The notes under the pieces: generated by a model | Told to the model about the DNA's origin: nothing | The model's input: the letters and a program-made list of their open reading frames with translations, nothing else | The model's database searches: none | Translations under genes and position numbers: made by a program | DNA from: Caryophanales bacterium UBA2289 | GTDB lineage: Bacteria > Bacillota_I > Bacilli_A > Izemoplasmatales > Hujiaoplasmataceae | Length of the DNA: 64,000 bases | Assembly (NCBI GenBank): GCA_002345505.1 | Contig: DDWJ01000018.1 | Coordinates: 83,151-147,150 of the forward strand | Direction: 5' to 3' | Shown here: one piece after another, positions 25,926-34,396 of the stretch | How positions within the stretch are numbered: the stretch's first letter is position 1 | Layout of the letters: each line of letters starts with the position of its first letter

Positions 25926-28073
25926 CTATTCCTTATCACTATTTAATCTCAAGGATAAATTCTCTTTAAGATAACTTTCGCTAGAACTGCCAATCATTAT
26001 TGCAAAATCACCGCTTTCTAAGCGAAGATTTCCTTCACTATCAAAGTATGATAAATCATCTAAGTTAAGTTCAAACTCAATTTTCTTTGACTCCTTAGGC
26101 ATGAATAAAACTTTTTTTACTTTTTTAAGTTCTTTAACTGGTCTTACAATATCAGCGACATAGTCTCTGATATATAATTGAACAACTTCCTTACCAGCTA
26201 TATTACTATCATTAGTAATTGTTACTGCTATTTTTAAAGAATCATTTTCAGTTAACTCATTCTTTGACAATTTCAGATTGCTATACTTAAAGTTTGCATA
26301 ACTTAATCCATAACCAAAAGGATAAAGCGGCGTGTTTTCAACATCGAGATATTTAGAAACGAAAGGATTTCTACTACCCTCAACATATGCTCTTCCAGTA
26401 TTTGAATAATTATAATAAATTGGAATTTGACCAACATTTCTTGGAAAACTCATCGGTAGTTTTCCTGAAGGATTGGCTTTCCCCATACATAAATCATAGA
26501 TCGCTTCTGAAGATTGGCTTCCTAAGAACCAACATAGCATTAATGCATCAGCTTTCTTAACTTGATTAAGCAATAATGGTCTACCACCGAAAACAAGAAC
26601 CACCATTTTTTTAGCAATCTCCTTTATTGAATTGAAAAATACGTCTTGGTTATTTGGTAAACTTATATCACTCCTTGAATGAGCCTCTCCACTTAAATGC
26701 GGTTCTTCTCCAAGCGTAATTAAACAAACGTCTGCGTTTTTAATTTGTGTTAATTCCTCTTCAGTAAAATCACTAAAGTGCGTTTTCTCTGAAACAAAGA
26801 TTAATTGATCTTGAAAAACTTCCTGTAAAGAACTATTAACATCGTCTTTTCCCTTCCAAGACCAAGGTCCATTAAAAGCTCTTGTTTTTGAAAAAGGTCC
26901 TATTAAAGCTATTTTAGTATTTTTACTTAATGGCAAAATGCCGCTATTCTCTAAAAGAACTGTAGATTCAACAGCACACTCTTTCGCATGATTAAGATGT
27001 TCTTTACTTAAGCATACTTCTTTTTCTTTATCTGGATTAACTCCTGAATAAGGGTTATCAATCAAATTGAGTTTGATTTTTAAATCAATGATTCTTTCTA
27101 CTATTTCATCAATTTTACTTTCAGAAACTTGATTATTCTTTACTAAGTTTTCAAGTTTATTCATATAGACAGATGATGCCATTTCAATATCTAAACCAGC
27201 TTTTATACCTTTTAAGGCAGCTTCAACTTGATTTTTAGCTGCACCATGCTCAATCACTTGGTTTAAAGCATCATAATCAGCTATAGTCAAAGCCTTGCTT
27301 TTCCAAGAATTCCTTAAGACATCTTTTAACAAAAAAGGATTTATTACTGCAGGAACACCGTCTAAAGTATTAAAAGCGGTCATGACTAAGTCAGCACCAG
27401 CATCCAAGGCTTTTTTATAAGCTGGTAGATAATCTCGATATAAAGATAGTCTTGATAAGTCGACAGTATTATAATCTCTACCGCCTTCAGCCGCACCATA
27501 TCCAGCGAAATGCTTGATGCAACAAGCCACGCTTTCTTCTCCTAGTTTTCCATAATTTGTATAACCTTCAACCATGGCTTTTGCCATTTCTCCGGTTAAA
27601 TATACGTCTTCCCCAAATCCTTCTACCACTCTTCCCCATCTTGGATCACGTGATAAATCGCACATCGGCGAAAATACAACATGAATTCCTGATAGATATG
27701 ATTCCTTACCAGAAACTCTAGCTGCTTTTCGTGCAACATCAAAATTAAAAGATGATGCCAAGGCAATTGGCACAGGAAATATTGTTTTATAACCGTGGAT
27801 AACGTCAGCCATAAACATTAATGGGACATTATGAGTCGCATTTTCAAGGTAAAGTTTTTGCAGTTTTATCATCTCATTAGGACTACCGATTCCTAAAATA
27901 CTACCAGCATTAAAGGTTTGTTCTCTATCTAAATTTAGATTTCTTAAAGCCCCATAAATAACTGCTTCTGAATCGTGAATATAAATATTTGGCGGCAACT
28001 GAGTCATTTGACCAATCTTTTCCGTTAAAGTCATATTTTTTAAAATTTCTTTGCTTATTTTATCTGTTTTCAT
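25926..28073 (-). CDS. GH3 beta-glucosidase (cytoplasmic)
   Basis: A 715-residue family GH3 enzyme without signal peptide, so it acts on imported oligosaccharides. N-terminal TIM-barrel domain contains DPRWGRVVEGFGED and CCIKHFAGYG. The nucleophile Asp is in LTIADYDALNQ (about residue 263). The second domain contains VLVFGGRPL, and a C-terminal fibronectin III-like domain (GYGLSYANFKYSN onward) completes the standard beta-glucosidase layout. AGAGGATTTGT precedes ATG. First gene of an operon with the ROK-like kinase and serine hydrolase. A hairpin in the leader (28156-28191) could control it. Confidence 0.92.
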   Translation of the reverse strand: MKTDKISKEILKNMTLTEKIGQMTQLPPNIYIHDSEAVIYGALRNLNLDREQTFNAGSILGIGSPNEMIKLQKLYLENATHNVPLMFMADVIHGYKTIFPVPIALASSFNFDVARKAARVSGKESYLSGIHVVFSPMCDLSRDPRWGRVVEGFGEDVYLTGEMAKAMVEGYTNYGKLGEESVACCIKHFAGYGAAEGGRDYNTVDLSRLSLYRDYLPAYKKALDAGADLVMTAFNTLDGVPAVINPFLLKDVLRNSWKSKALTIADYDALNQVIEHGAAKNQVEAALKGIKAGLDIEMASSVYMNKLENLVKNNQVSESKIDEIVERIIDLKIKLNLIDNPYSGVNPDKEKEVCLSKEHLNHAKECAVESTVLLENSGILPLSKNTKIALIGPFSKTRAFNGPWSWKGKDDVNSSLQEVFQDQLIFVSEKTHFSDFTEEELTQIKNADVCLITLGEEPHLSGEAHSRSDISLPNNQDVFFNSIKEIAKKMVVLVFGGRPLLLNQVKKADALMLCWFLGSQSSEAIYDLCMGKANPSGKLPMSFPRNVGQIPIYYNYSNTGRAYVEGSRNPFVSKYLDVENTPLYPFGYGLSYANFKYSNLKLSKNELTENDSLKIAVTITNDSNIAGKEVVQLYIRDYVADIVRPVKELKKVKKVLFMPKESKKIEFELNLDDLSYFDSEGNLRLESGDFAIMIGSSSESYLKENLSLRLNSDKE

Positions 28074-28542
28074 ACAAATCCTCTATTTTTATAAATCTTA
28101 TCAAACATTTAGAATATATTACCATAAAACGAAAAGTTTTTTAATCAAAACAAAAAATGTTGGTGGAATATTATTATATCCTACCAACATTCTTATTTAT
28201 CTATTATTCTATTTTTTTTGTGACACTAATACAAATTTCATGCTTATACTTTAAAATAAAGAGAAGAAACAATTTCGACCAAACCTCAAAATAATCGTCA
28301 AAACTATTACTAATCTCATTTAATTATTTTCCAAAGAATCACACTGTTTATTGATCTATAATAAATAATTAGCCTTTGGATTGCTGATTACGACTATATC
28401 CTTAATAATCTTCATTTTTTTTATAAAATCTTTTTTAAGATATTTACACTTTATATCAATCAATAATTAGATTGATTATATTTTTTCAAATTAAAAGGGT
28501 TATAATAGATACTGTAAAAATATAACTTAACAGGAGATTTTT
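28074..28542. other. Intergenic region between divergent GH3 and phosphatase-family genes
   Basis: About 470 bp with no ORF supported. It holds a minus-strand hairpin with U-tail (28142-28191) in the GH3 leader and a TATAAT box at 28501 for the plus-strand gene. An imperfect AATCAAT/ATTGATT repeat lies near 28458-28476. Nothing else was recognised. Confidence 0.6.
28142..28191 (-). promoter_or_regulatory. Terminator-like hairpin in the GH3 leader, possible attenuator
   Basis: A 9-bp stem (28156-28164 with 28183-28191) followed on the minus strand by TTTTTTGTTTTG. There is no minus-strand gene upstream of it; the next gene on that strand is the GH3 gene starting 70-80 nt later. It therefore reads as a leader terminator or attenuator, or the end of a small RNA. 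No known antiterminator target was recognised. Confidence 0.45.
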
Positions 28543-29268
28543 ATGAAGATAATGACATTCAATATTAGAATTGATGTTGCCGTTGATGGAAAAAACAAGT
28601 TTACTAACCGTTTAGAAGAGATTATTGAGTTTATTCAAGAAGAAAAACCCGATATAATCGGGTTTCAGGAAGTTAATCAGTTTATGCTTACTAGTCTAAG
28701 CGATAATTTGATTAAATACAATTACGTTGGCGAACCAAGAGATGAAGACGGTGAATATAATCCAATATTTTATTTACAGAAACACTCAAGAATTAAGACA
28801 AGAACTCATTGGCTTAGCGACACCCCTAATATCCCCGGAAGTAAACATCCCGATGCATATTTTCCGAGAATCTATACAACATTAACAATTGATATCGATA
28901 ATCAATTATACGAAATTGTTAACACACATCTATCTCATATCTCTGATGTTGCTAGAATTGACGGTATGAAAGCACTAATTGAATACTATAAAGAAAATTC
29001 CATAAAAAACTTTATTCTGATGGGTGACTTCAATGCGTATCCAGATCAAGGAGTCAATGAAATTATTACTGAAGATTTAAAATCTTGTTGGGATAATTAT
29101 CAAGAAGATACCTTAACTTTCCACAACTTCTCAGATAAAACCGTTGGGTTACCAATAGATTATATCTTTTCAAGCAAAAATATCAATATTTTAAAGACCA
29201 CTATCCACAGAAACAAAATCAATAACAAATTCTTGTCTGATCATTATCCTGTTTCAATGATTATCTAA
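28543..29268 (+). CDS. Endonuclease/exonuclease/phosphatase-family protein
   Basis: A 241-residue metal-dependent phosphoesterase of the EEP fold. MTFNIR at the N-terminus, the metal-binding Glu in IIGFQEVNQ (about 42-50), MGDFNAYP (about 162-169), and the terminal SDHYPVSM with its catalytic His are all present. With no signal peptide, it could be a cytosolic nuclease or phosphodiesterase; substrates of this family range from DNA to sphingomyelin and sugar phosphates. ATG follows AACAGGAGATTTTT, and a TATAAT box lies at 28501-28506. Confidence 0.88.
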   Translation: MKIMTFNIRIDVAVDGKNKFTNRLEEIIEFIQEEKPDIIGFQEVNQFMLTSLSDNLIKYNYVGEPRDEDGEYNPIFYLQKHSRIKTRTHWLSDTPNIPGSKHPDAYFPRIYTTLTIDIDNQLYEIVNTHLSHISDVARIDGMKALIEYYKENSIKNFILMGDFNAYPDQGVNEIITEDLKSCWDNYQEDTLTFHNFSDKTVGLPIDYIFSSKNINILKTTIHRNKINNKFLSDHYPVSMII

Positions 29269-29304
29269 GGGGTTACAAAGAATCATAAAATATTATTATA
29301 AAAA

Positions 29305-29355
29305 TAAAAAAAGCACATTACCTCTAAAAAGGGCATAATGTGCTTTTATATTTTT
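29305..29355. terminator. Bidirectional terminator between EEP and pepO genes
   Basis: A 12-bp perfect stem (29309-29320 with 29336-29347), A-run before and T-run after, between convergent stops at 29268 and 29368. Confidence 0.88.
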
Positions 29356-29367
29356 TTTACTTCCTAA

Positions 29368-31269
29368 TTACCAAATGCTAACCATCTTATCTTTTGCTAA
29401 AAACATTTTGTCTTCTTTATTGACTTTATAAAAATCTTGAAATTCCGGCAAATTACTTAACTGCATATTAACTCTTAGAATCGCCGGCCCATGAACATCA
29501 ACCTTAAGGAGCAACTGATTGAATTCTAAAGATGACTTATTACGCCACACTCTAGCCCAGTTCTTAAAAAACTCTTCATAATTATGATTATCATTTTTCT
29601 TGCTTGCTTCAAGAGCACATCTTAAACCGCCACTATCAGCGATATTTTCTGATACTGTTAATTCACCGTTACATGGTCCATATCCAGTTTCAACACCTTC
29701 AAATAGAGCAATCATATCCTTTGATTTTTGATTGAATGCATTTAAATCTGCTTCTGTCCACCAATTATTAAGTGATCCCATTTCGTCAAACTTAGCTCCA
29801 TTATTATCAAATGCATGAGATATTTCATGAGCCATAACAGCGCCTATACCACCATAATTTTCTGACGGACTTTGTTTTAAACTATAATATGGTTCTTGCA
29901 ATATTGCGGCTGGGAAAACTATTTGATTATTGAATGGATTATAATATGCGTTTACCATGCTCGCTGGCATACCCCAAATATTTCTATTTGGTTCTTTATT
30001 ATATTTTTCGAAATTATAATCATTAATGATTCTATTCATCGCTAACTTTTCTTTTATTAAATCTGAACCGTCTTCATAACTACTAACCTTGAACGAGTCA
30101 TAATAAGAAGGCAATTCATCAGGATAACCCACATGAACTGATAGGGTTGATAATTTCTTAATTGCTTTTTCTTTAGTTTCTTCGTTTAACCAAGTGTTTC
30201 CAGAAATTCTTTCTTTATAAACACCTATCATTTCGTGAACCATAACTCTAACATCTTCTTTTGCGACAGGTCCAAAATAAGTTTCACCATAGTATAAGCC
30301 AACAACTTGATCGAATTGTTCATACGCTTGATAAAAGGCTGCTTTATCTTTACCTTTAGGTTCTTTAATGCCATATAATGCACGCATAAAAGCTCCGCCA
30401 GCAACTCTTAATTCATCACTTAAGTTGGAAGCAAATTTAATGGCGTTATTAACTATCATCCACGATTTAATAATTTCAAAATTTGAATCGTTAAAAATCG
30501 AATCAAAAGCATTAATAAAGTCTAAGTTAGTAATAATCAATTGATCTATCGATTGTTTTACAAGCTTTTCTGCATTTTTGATTATATTGAAGTTTTTTGT
30601 TAATTCTTGAACTTTTTCTTTACTTACAGGATTATACATTTTAACATAATCAGCTTTTTCAACACTAGATTTAGTTACTGGAACTAACAAAGCATCAAAT
30701 GCCAAGGCTTCACTGATTAACTTGTCAATTTTTTCTTCCGAAAACCCGTACATTGTCAATAACTGCTTTGTAGTCATCGTAAACAATCCCATAAGTTGAG
30801 CTTTTGTATTTTCATCTTTATAATAACTTGTATCAGGTAAAAATAAATCAGCAGCACTGAAGTATAAAACTTGATTATTGCTATTCATGAAATCTTGCAT
30901 TACGTTGAATCCAAATGGTGTTTCTAGCGATTCTAAAGTTAAATCTGCAAATACTTCATCTAAATCCTTTAAACTCATCAATTGTTCTATCTTATCTAGG
31001 ATAATACCAAATGGTTTAGCCCCAAGTTCATTTCTCTTATCAAAATCTTTTGTCATTTGATAGAACTTAATAAATTTTTTTAAGTTAGAATTTAATCCAG
31101 TATCATCTTTTTCCCACTTAGATACCAAATCAATTAATGTTTTTTCAATCCCTAAATGCAACTCTACGAATGCTGAGATAGATGGTTGATCTCCAGGTAT
31201 TTTAGCCTTGTCTATCCATTCACTATTTACCGCTTCATAAAAGTTTGTTTTTATTTGATTAATATTCAT
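29368..31269 (-). CDS. pepO: M13-family (neprilysin-like) zinc endopeptidase
   Basis: A 633-residue cytosolic peptidase of the M13/PepO family, near the usual length of bacterial PepO. The zinc motif HEISHAFD lies near residue 481, the third ligand motif ENIADSGG near 541, and the family block NAYYNPFNNQIVFPAAILQ sits just before. It probably degrades imported oligopeptides. There is no signal peptide. AGAGGTGAT precedes ATG. A 25-bp AT-only palindrome lies about 60 bp upstream of the start. Confidence 0.93.
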   Translation of the reverse strand: MNINQIKTNFYEAVNSEWIDKAKIPGDQPSISAFVELHLGIEKTLIDLVSKWEKDDTGLNSNLKKFIKFYQMTKDFDKRNELGAKPFGIILDKIEQLMSLKDLDEVFADLTLESLETPFGFNVMQDFMNSNNQVLYFSAADLFLPDTSYYKDENTKAQLMGLFTMTTKQLLTMYGFSEEKIDKLISEALAFDALLVPVTKSSVEKADYVKMYNPVSKEKVQELTKNFNIIKNAEKLVKQSIDQLIITNLDFINAFDSIFNDSNFEIIKSWMIVNNAIKFASNLSDELRVAGGAFMRALYGIKEPKGKDKAAFYQAYEQFDQVVGLYYGETYFGPVAKEDVRVMVHEMIGVYKERISGNTWLNEETKEKAIKKLSTLSVHVGYPDELPSYYDSFKVSSYEDGSDLIKEKLAMNRIINDYNFEKYNKEPNRNIWGMPASMVNAYYNPFNNQIVFPAAILQEPYYSLKQSPSENYGGIGAVMAHEISHAFDNNGAKFDEMGSLNNWWTEADLNAFNQKSKDMIALFEGVETGYGPCNGELTVSENIADSGGLRCALEASKKNDNHNYEEFFKNWARVWRNKSSLEFNQLLLKVDVHGPAILRVNMQLSNLPEFQDFYKVNKEDKMFLAKDKMVSIW

Positions 31270-31325
31270 ATCATCACCTCTGATATTATTATAACATCTG
31301 AAATCAAATTTTCTTTAGACAATGA

Positions 31326-31350
31326 TTAATTAATAATAATTATTAATTAA
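31326..31350. repeat. AT-only perfect palindrome upstream of pepO
   Basis: Arms TTAATTAATAAT and ATTATTAATTAA around a single central A. Made only of A and T, so chance is more likely than for mixed sequence, but the 12-bp arms are perfect. Possible operator. Confidence 0.4.
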
Positions 31351-31391
31351 ATTTTGTTCAATCATTTACTCTAAGAGTATTTTTAGTCCTA

Positions 31392-31422
31392 AATAGAAAA
31401 ACCTAACGATTTCAAATCGTTA
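31392..31422 (-). terminator. Terminator of the chromate-transporter pair
   Basis: A short stem (31404-31410 with 31416-31422, TTCAA loop) followed on the minus strand by GGTTTTTCTATTT, 28 bp past the stop at 31450. Confidence 0.55.
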
Positions 31423-31449
31423 TGCTTTTAAAAACGAAATTATAGTTTT

Positions 31450-32025
31450 TTAAAAAATTAATATTCCTAGAATAGCCCCAGCCAATAACAATATTACTGG
31501 TGATATTTTTGTTTTCAACGCTATTATGAAAGCAACAACAGTTAAAGCTAAACTGCCAAAATTTATTGAGGTGAAGAAATTGCTAATGATAGTAATTATC
31601 GATTCTCCAACATAATCTTGGTTAATCATTGCCGTTTTAGCAACAAAATATACTGCTGCAATAATTAAACCTGCAACAACCGGTCTTAACCCGTAAAAAA
31701 TCATTTTTAAGACTGGATGATTCTTATATTTATCTAAAATTGGATAAAGTGTAATAACTAAAATTAAAGAAGGAAAAGGTATTGCGATTGTTGAAACAAC
31801 AGCACCCCATATACCCGCAACAGAATATCCGACATAAGTAGCTGTATTAACAGCGATTGCGCCCGGAGTCATTTGTGAAATAGCAATGATATCCATAAAC
31901 TCCTGTGAGGTTAACCATTGAAATTTATCCATCTCTGAAGCGATTAAAGGAATCATTGCGAAACCGCCACCGAAATTAAATAAGGCGATTTTAGCGAACA
32001 TTAAGAAAAGTGTAAGTAATAACAT
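31450..32025 (-). CDS. Chromate transporter, short CHR-domain subunit 2
   Basis: A 191-residue membrane protein of one CHR domain (about six segments). The signature FNFGGGFAMIPLIASEM lies near the N-terminus, followed by SQMTPGAIAVNTATYVG. Short CHR proteins work as heteromeric pairs; this one follows its partner by one base. The family is named for chromate export, but the physiological substrate may be another anion. AAAGGAGAAGAAATAAA precedes ATG, inside the partner's end. Confidence 0.88.
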   Translation of the reverse strand: MLLLTLFLMFAKIALFNFGGGFAMIPLIASEMDKFQWLTSQEFMDIIAISQMTPGAIAVNTATYVGYSVAGIWGAVVSTIAIPFPSLILVITLYPILDKYKNHPVLKMIFYGLRPVVAGLIIAAVYFVAKTAMINQDYVGESIITIISNFFTSINFGSLALTVVAFIIALKTKISPVILLLAGAILGILIF

Positions 32026-32026
32026 T

Positions 32027-32605
32027 TTATTTCTTCTCCTTTTCCAAAACTTTTCGTTTTAATTTAGGGAAGAAAAAATAAGTTAATAATCCAAATACCA
32101 AACCACCAATAATTATAAAGACTGGTTCGATATCAGTTAAAATTAATAGAACCACAGTAGCTACTACAATCGTACTTGTGTAAATATCTACAGCTGCCTT
32201 TTTTAAAATACGAATAGACGCAGCCGCAATCAAGCCAGCCACAACTGATCTAATACCTAAAAAAGAATCTTGTACTACTTCAAGGTCTTTGAACTGGGTA
32301 AAAAACATTGCGATTAAAACAATAATTATAAATGATGGCAATATTACTCCCAATACAGATACTATAGCGCCTTTTACTTTAGCGATTCGATATCCAACCA
32401 AAGCGGACATATTTGTAGCTAAAGCTCCTGGTATAGATTGGGTAATAGCAATAATATCAACGATTTCATCTTCAGCAATCCATTTTTTCTTATTGACCAT
32501 TTCTCTCTCAATCAGAGGAACCATTACATAGCCGCCTCCCAAGGTGAAGAGACCGATTCTAAAGAAGGTAAAAAATAGATTTAGCAAAATATATTTTCTA
32601 TTCAT
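32027..32605 (-). CDS. Chromate transporter, short CHR-domain subunit 1
   Basis: A 192-residue CHR-domain membrane protein with GLFTLGGGYVMVPLIEREM and TQSIPGALATNMSALVGYR, the mirror of the next gene. The two half-size proteins probably form one transporter with opposite membrane orientation. ATG 32605 follows AAAGGCTTGATT; the 31-residue upstream extension of the frame has no ribosome site. Confidence 0.88.
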   Translation of the reverse strand: MNRKYILLNLFFTFFRIGLFTLGGGYVMVPLIEREMVNKKKWIAEDEIVDIIAITQSIPGALATNMSALVGYRIAKVKGAIVSVLGVILPSFIIIVLIAMFFTQFKDLEVVQDSFLGIRSVVAGLIAAASIRILKKAAVDIYTSTIVVATVVLLILTDIEPVFIIIGGLVFGLLTYFFFPKLKRKVLEKEKK

Positions 32606-32751
32606 AATCAAGCCTTTCAAATACAGTATTTTAATATATTCTAAGATATTTACAAAGACTATTATATAACATCTAGCACTATTTTCAAAGATAAACAAAA
32701 CACATTGCTTTTATAATCCTTTGAATGCAATGAAAAAGCTGATTGCAAACC

Positions 32752-32805
32752 ATAATAAAAAAAGCAATATATTCACCCATTGCTTAGAGTGTTATATATT
32801 GCTTT
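32752..32805 (-). terminator. Terminator of the DEAD-box helicase gene
   Basis: A 12-bp stem (32761-32772 with 32794-32805) followed on the minus strand by TTTTATTATGG, 16 bp past the stop. Confidence 0.75.
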
Positions 32806-32820
32806 CATAAAAGTCATATA

Positions 32821-34137
32821 CTATTTTGTGTTTTGTTTATTTTGCTTTTTATTATCATATTTAGAATAACTTTTTGGTTCTAACTTCTTCTTTTTATTGT
32901 TATTTCTTTTGTTTGAGAAATTTGCTTCTGCATATCTTTTTACTGCTTCGTTTCTAGTTTTTGGAGTAACATTTTGTTTATTGTAAGAAGAACTTACTTG
33001 GATCTTAGAATAAACCGGATCAATTTCAACAGGTATATTCATCTTTATATGTCTTTGAATTGACTGAAGAAGATTAGATTCGTCTTCAGAACAAAACGAA
33101 ATGACTTTACCACCTAATCCAGCTCTTCCTGTCCGTCCCATCCTATGAATGTATGTTTCTGGAACATCAGGTAAATCAAAATTAATAACATGAGATAACT
33201 CATCAATATCAATTCCTCTAGCTGCTATATCAGTCGCAACTAAAACTCTTAAGTTTTTTGCTTTAAACTGAAATAAAGCTTCTTGTCTTGCTCCTTGAGA
33301 TTTATTGCCATGAATAGATTCTGACTTTATACCCGCCGCAATCAAATTTTTAACAATTTTATTAGCGCCGTGCTTTGTTCTTGAAAAAACCAGAACTGAT
33401 TTTTTTTCTTGGTCTCCCAGTAATTTAATCAAAAGACTCATTTTTTTGCTTTTTTCAACAAAATAAATGGATTGAGTAATCTTTTCAATTATTGCTTCTT
33501 CTGGAGTTATTTGAATTCTTACTGGTTCATTTAATATTTCTGATGCTAAACTTAAAATTGCTTTTGGCATTGTCGCTGAGAAAAACATCGTTTGTCTTTC
33601 CTTTGGAATCAATGCGATAATCTTTCTAACATCTTTGATAAAACCCATATCCAACATTCTATCGGCTTCATCTAAAACTAAAAAAGACACTTTACTTAAC
33701 GATAGCTTTTTTTGTTGGATTAAATCCAGTAATCTACCTGGTGTCGCAATCAAAATATCAACACCTTGATTTAAGATTCTAATTTGTTTTGATTGATTGA
33801 CGCCGCCAAAGATTACAGTAGTTCTTAAATTTATGTTTTTACCATATTCTTTAAAATTATCATGGATTTGAAGTGCAAGTTCTCTAGTTGGTGCGAGTAC
33901 TAAAGCTTCGATTGCTTTGTTTGTTTTTTCCTTTTGTCTTTTTAAAAACAAGTTTTGTAAAATCGGAATTGCAAAAGCCGCAGTTTTGCCTGTGCCTGTT
34001 TGAGCACTGCCTAGAATATCTTTTCCTTCTAATAAAACCGGAATTGCCGCTACTTGGATTGGTGTTGGATCATCATATTCTTTTGTTTTTAAAGCTGTTA
34101 AGATTGGTTCGATAATTTTTAGTTCTTGAAATGTCAT
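32821..34137 (-). CDS. DEAD-box RNA helicase (RhlE/CshA-like)
   Basis: A 438-residue ATP-dependent RNA helicase. Q motif TPIQVAAIP, motif I AQTGTGKT (about 45-52), Ia PTRELALQ, DEAD near 156, SAT, and the C-terminal HRMGRTGRAG are all intact. A Lys/Asn-rich tail (KRNNNKKKKLEPKSYSK) follows the core, as in helicases that unwind ribosomal or cold-induced RNA structures. AAAGGAGCAATCAAATTA precedes ATG. Monocistronic between terminators. Confidence 0.93.
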   Translation of the reverse strand: MTFQELKIIEPILTALKTKEYDDPTPIQVAAIPVLLEGKDILGSAQTGTGKTAAFAIPILQNLFLKRQKEKTNKAIEALVLAPTRELALQIHDNFKEYGKNINLRTTVIFGGVNQSKQIRILNQGVDILIATPGRLLDLIQQKKLSLSKVSFLVLDEADRMLDMGFIKDVRKIIALIPKERQTMFFSATMPKAILSLASEILNEPVRIQITPEEAIIEKITQSIYFVEKSKKMSLLIKLLGDQEKKSVLVFSRTKHGANKIVKNLIAAGIKSESIHGNKSQGARQEALFQFKAKNLRVLVATDIAARGIDIDELSHVINFDLPDVPETYIHRMGRTGRAGLGGKVISFCSEDESNLLQSIQRHIKMNIPVEIDPVYSKIQVSSSYNKQNVTPKTRNEAVKRYAEANFSNKRNNNKKKKLEPKSYSKYDNKKQNKQNTK

Positions 34138-34334
34138 TAATTTGATTGCTCCTTTAAATTTTAAGGTCTTATATATTCAATCAAATTGATGTAAAATGCT
34201 GAACATAAAAACTCAATACCTATCAATCATAACACAATTTGAGATATTTACAATTTTTTTAGTTCCATTCAGTGAAAATAACCTATTTAAATCTCAAACT
34301 TCATAAATATTACTAATTAATTAACTATAAACAA

Positions 34335-34361
34335 AATAAAAAGGGAAAAATTTCCCTTTTT
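34335..34361. terminator. Terminator downstream of the second GH3 gene
   Basis: An 11-bp stem (34338-34348 with 34351-34361) with GGG/CCC centre and A- and T-runs in its arms, 35 bp past the stop at 34397. Confidence 0.8.
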
Positions 34362-34396
34362 GATAGTATTTTCATCTTTTCTTAAAAAACATTTTT

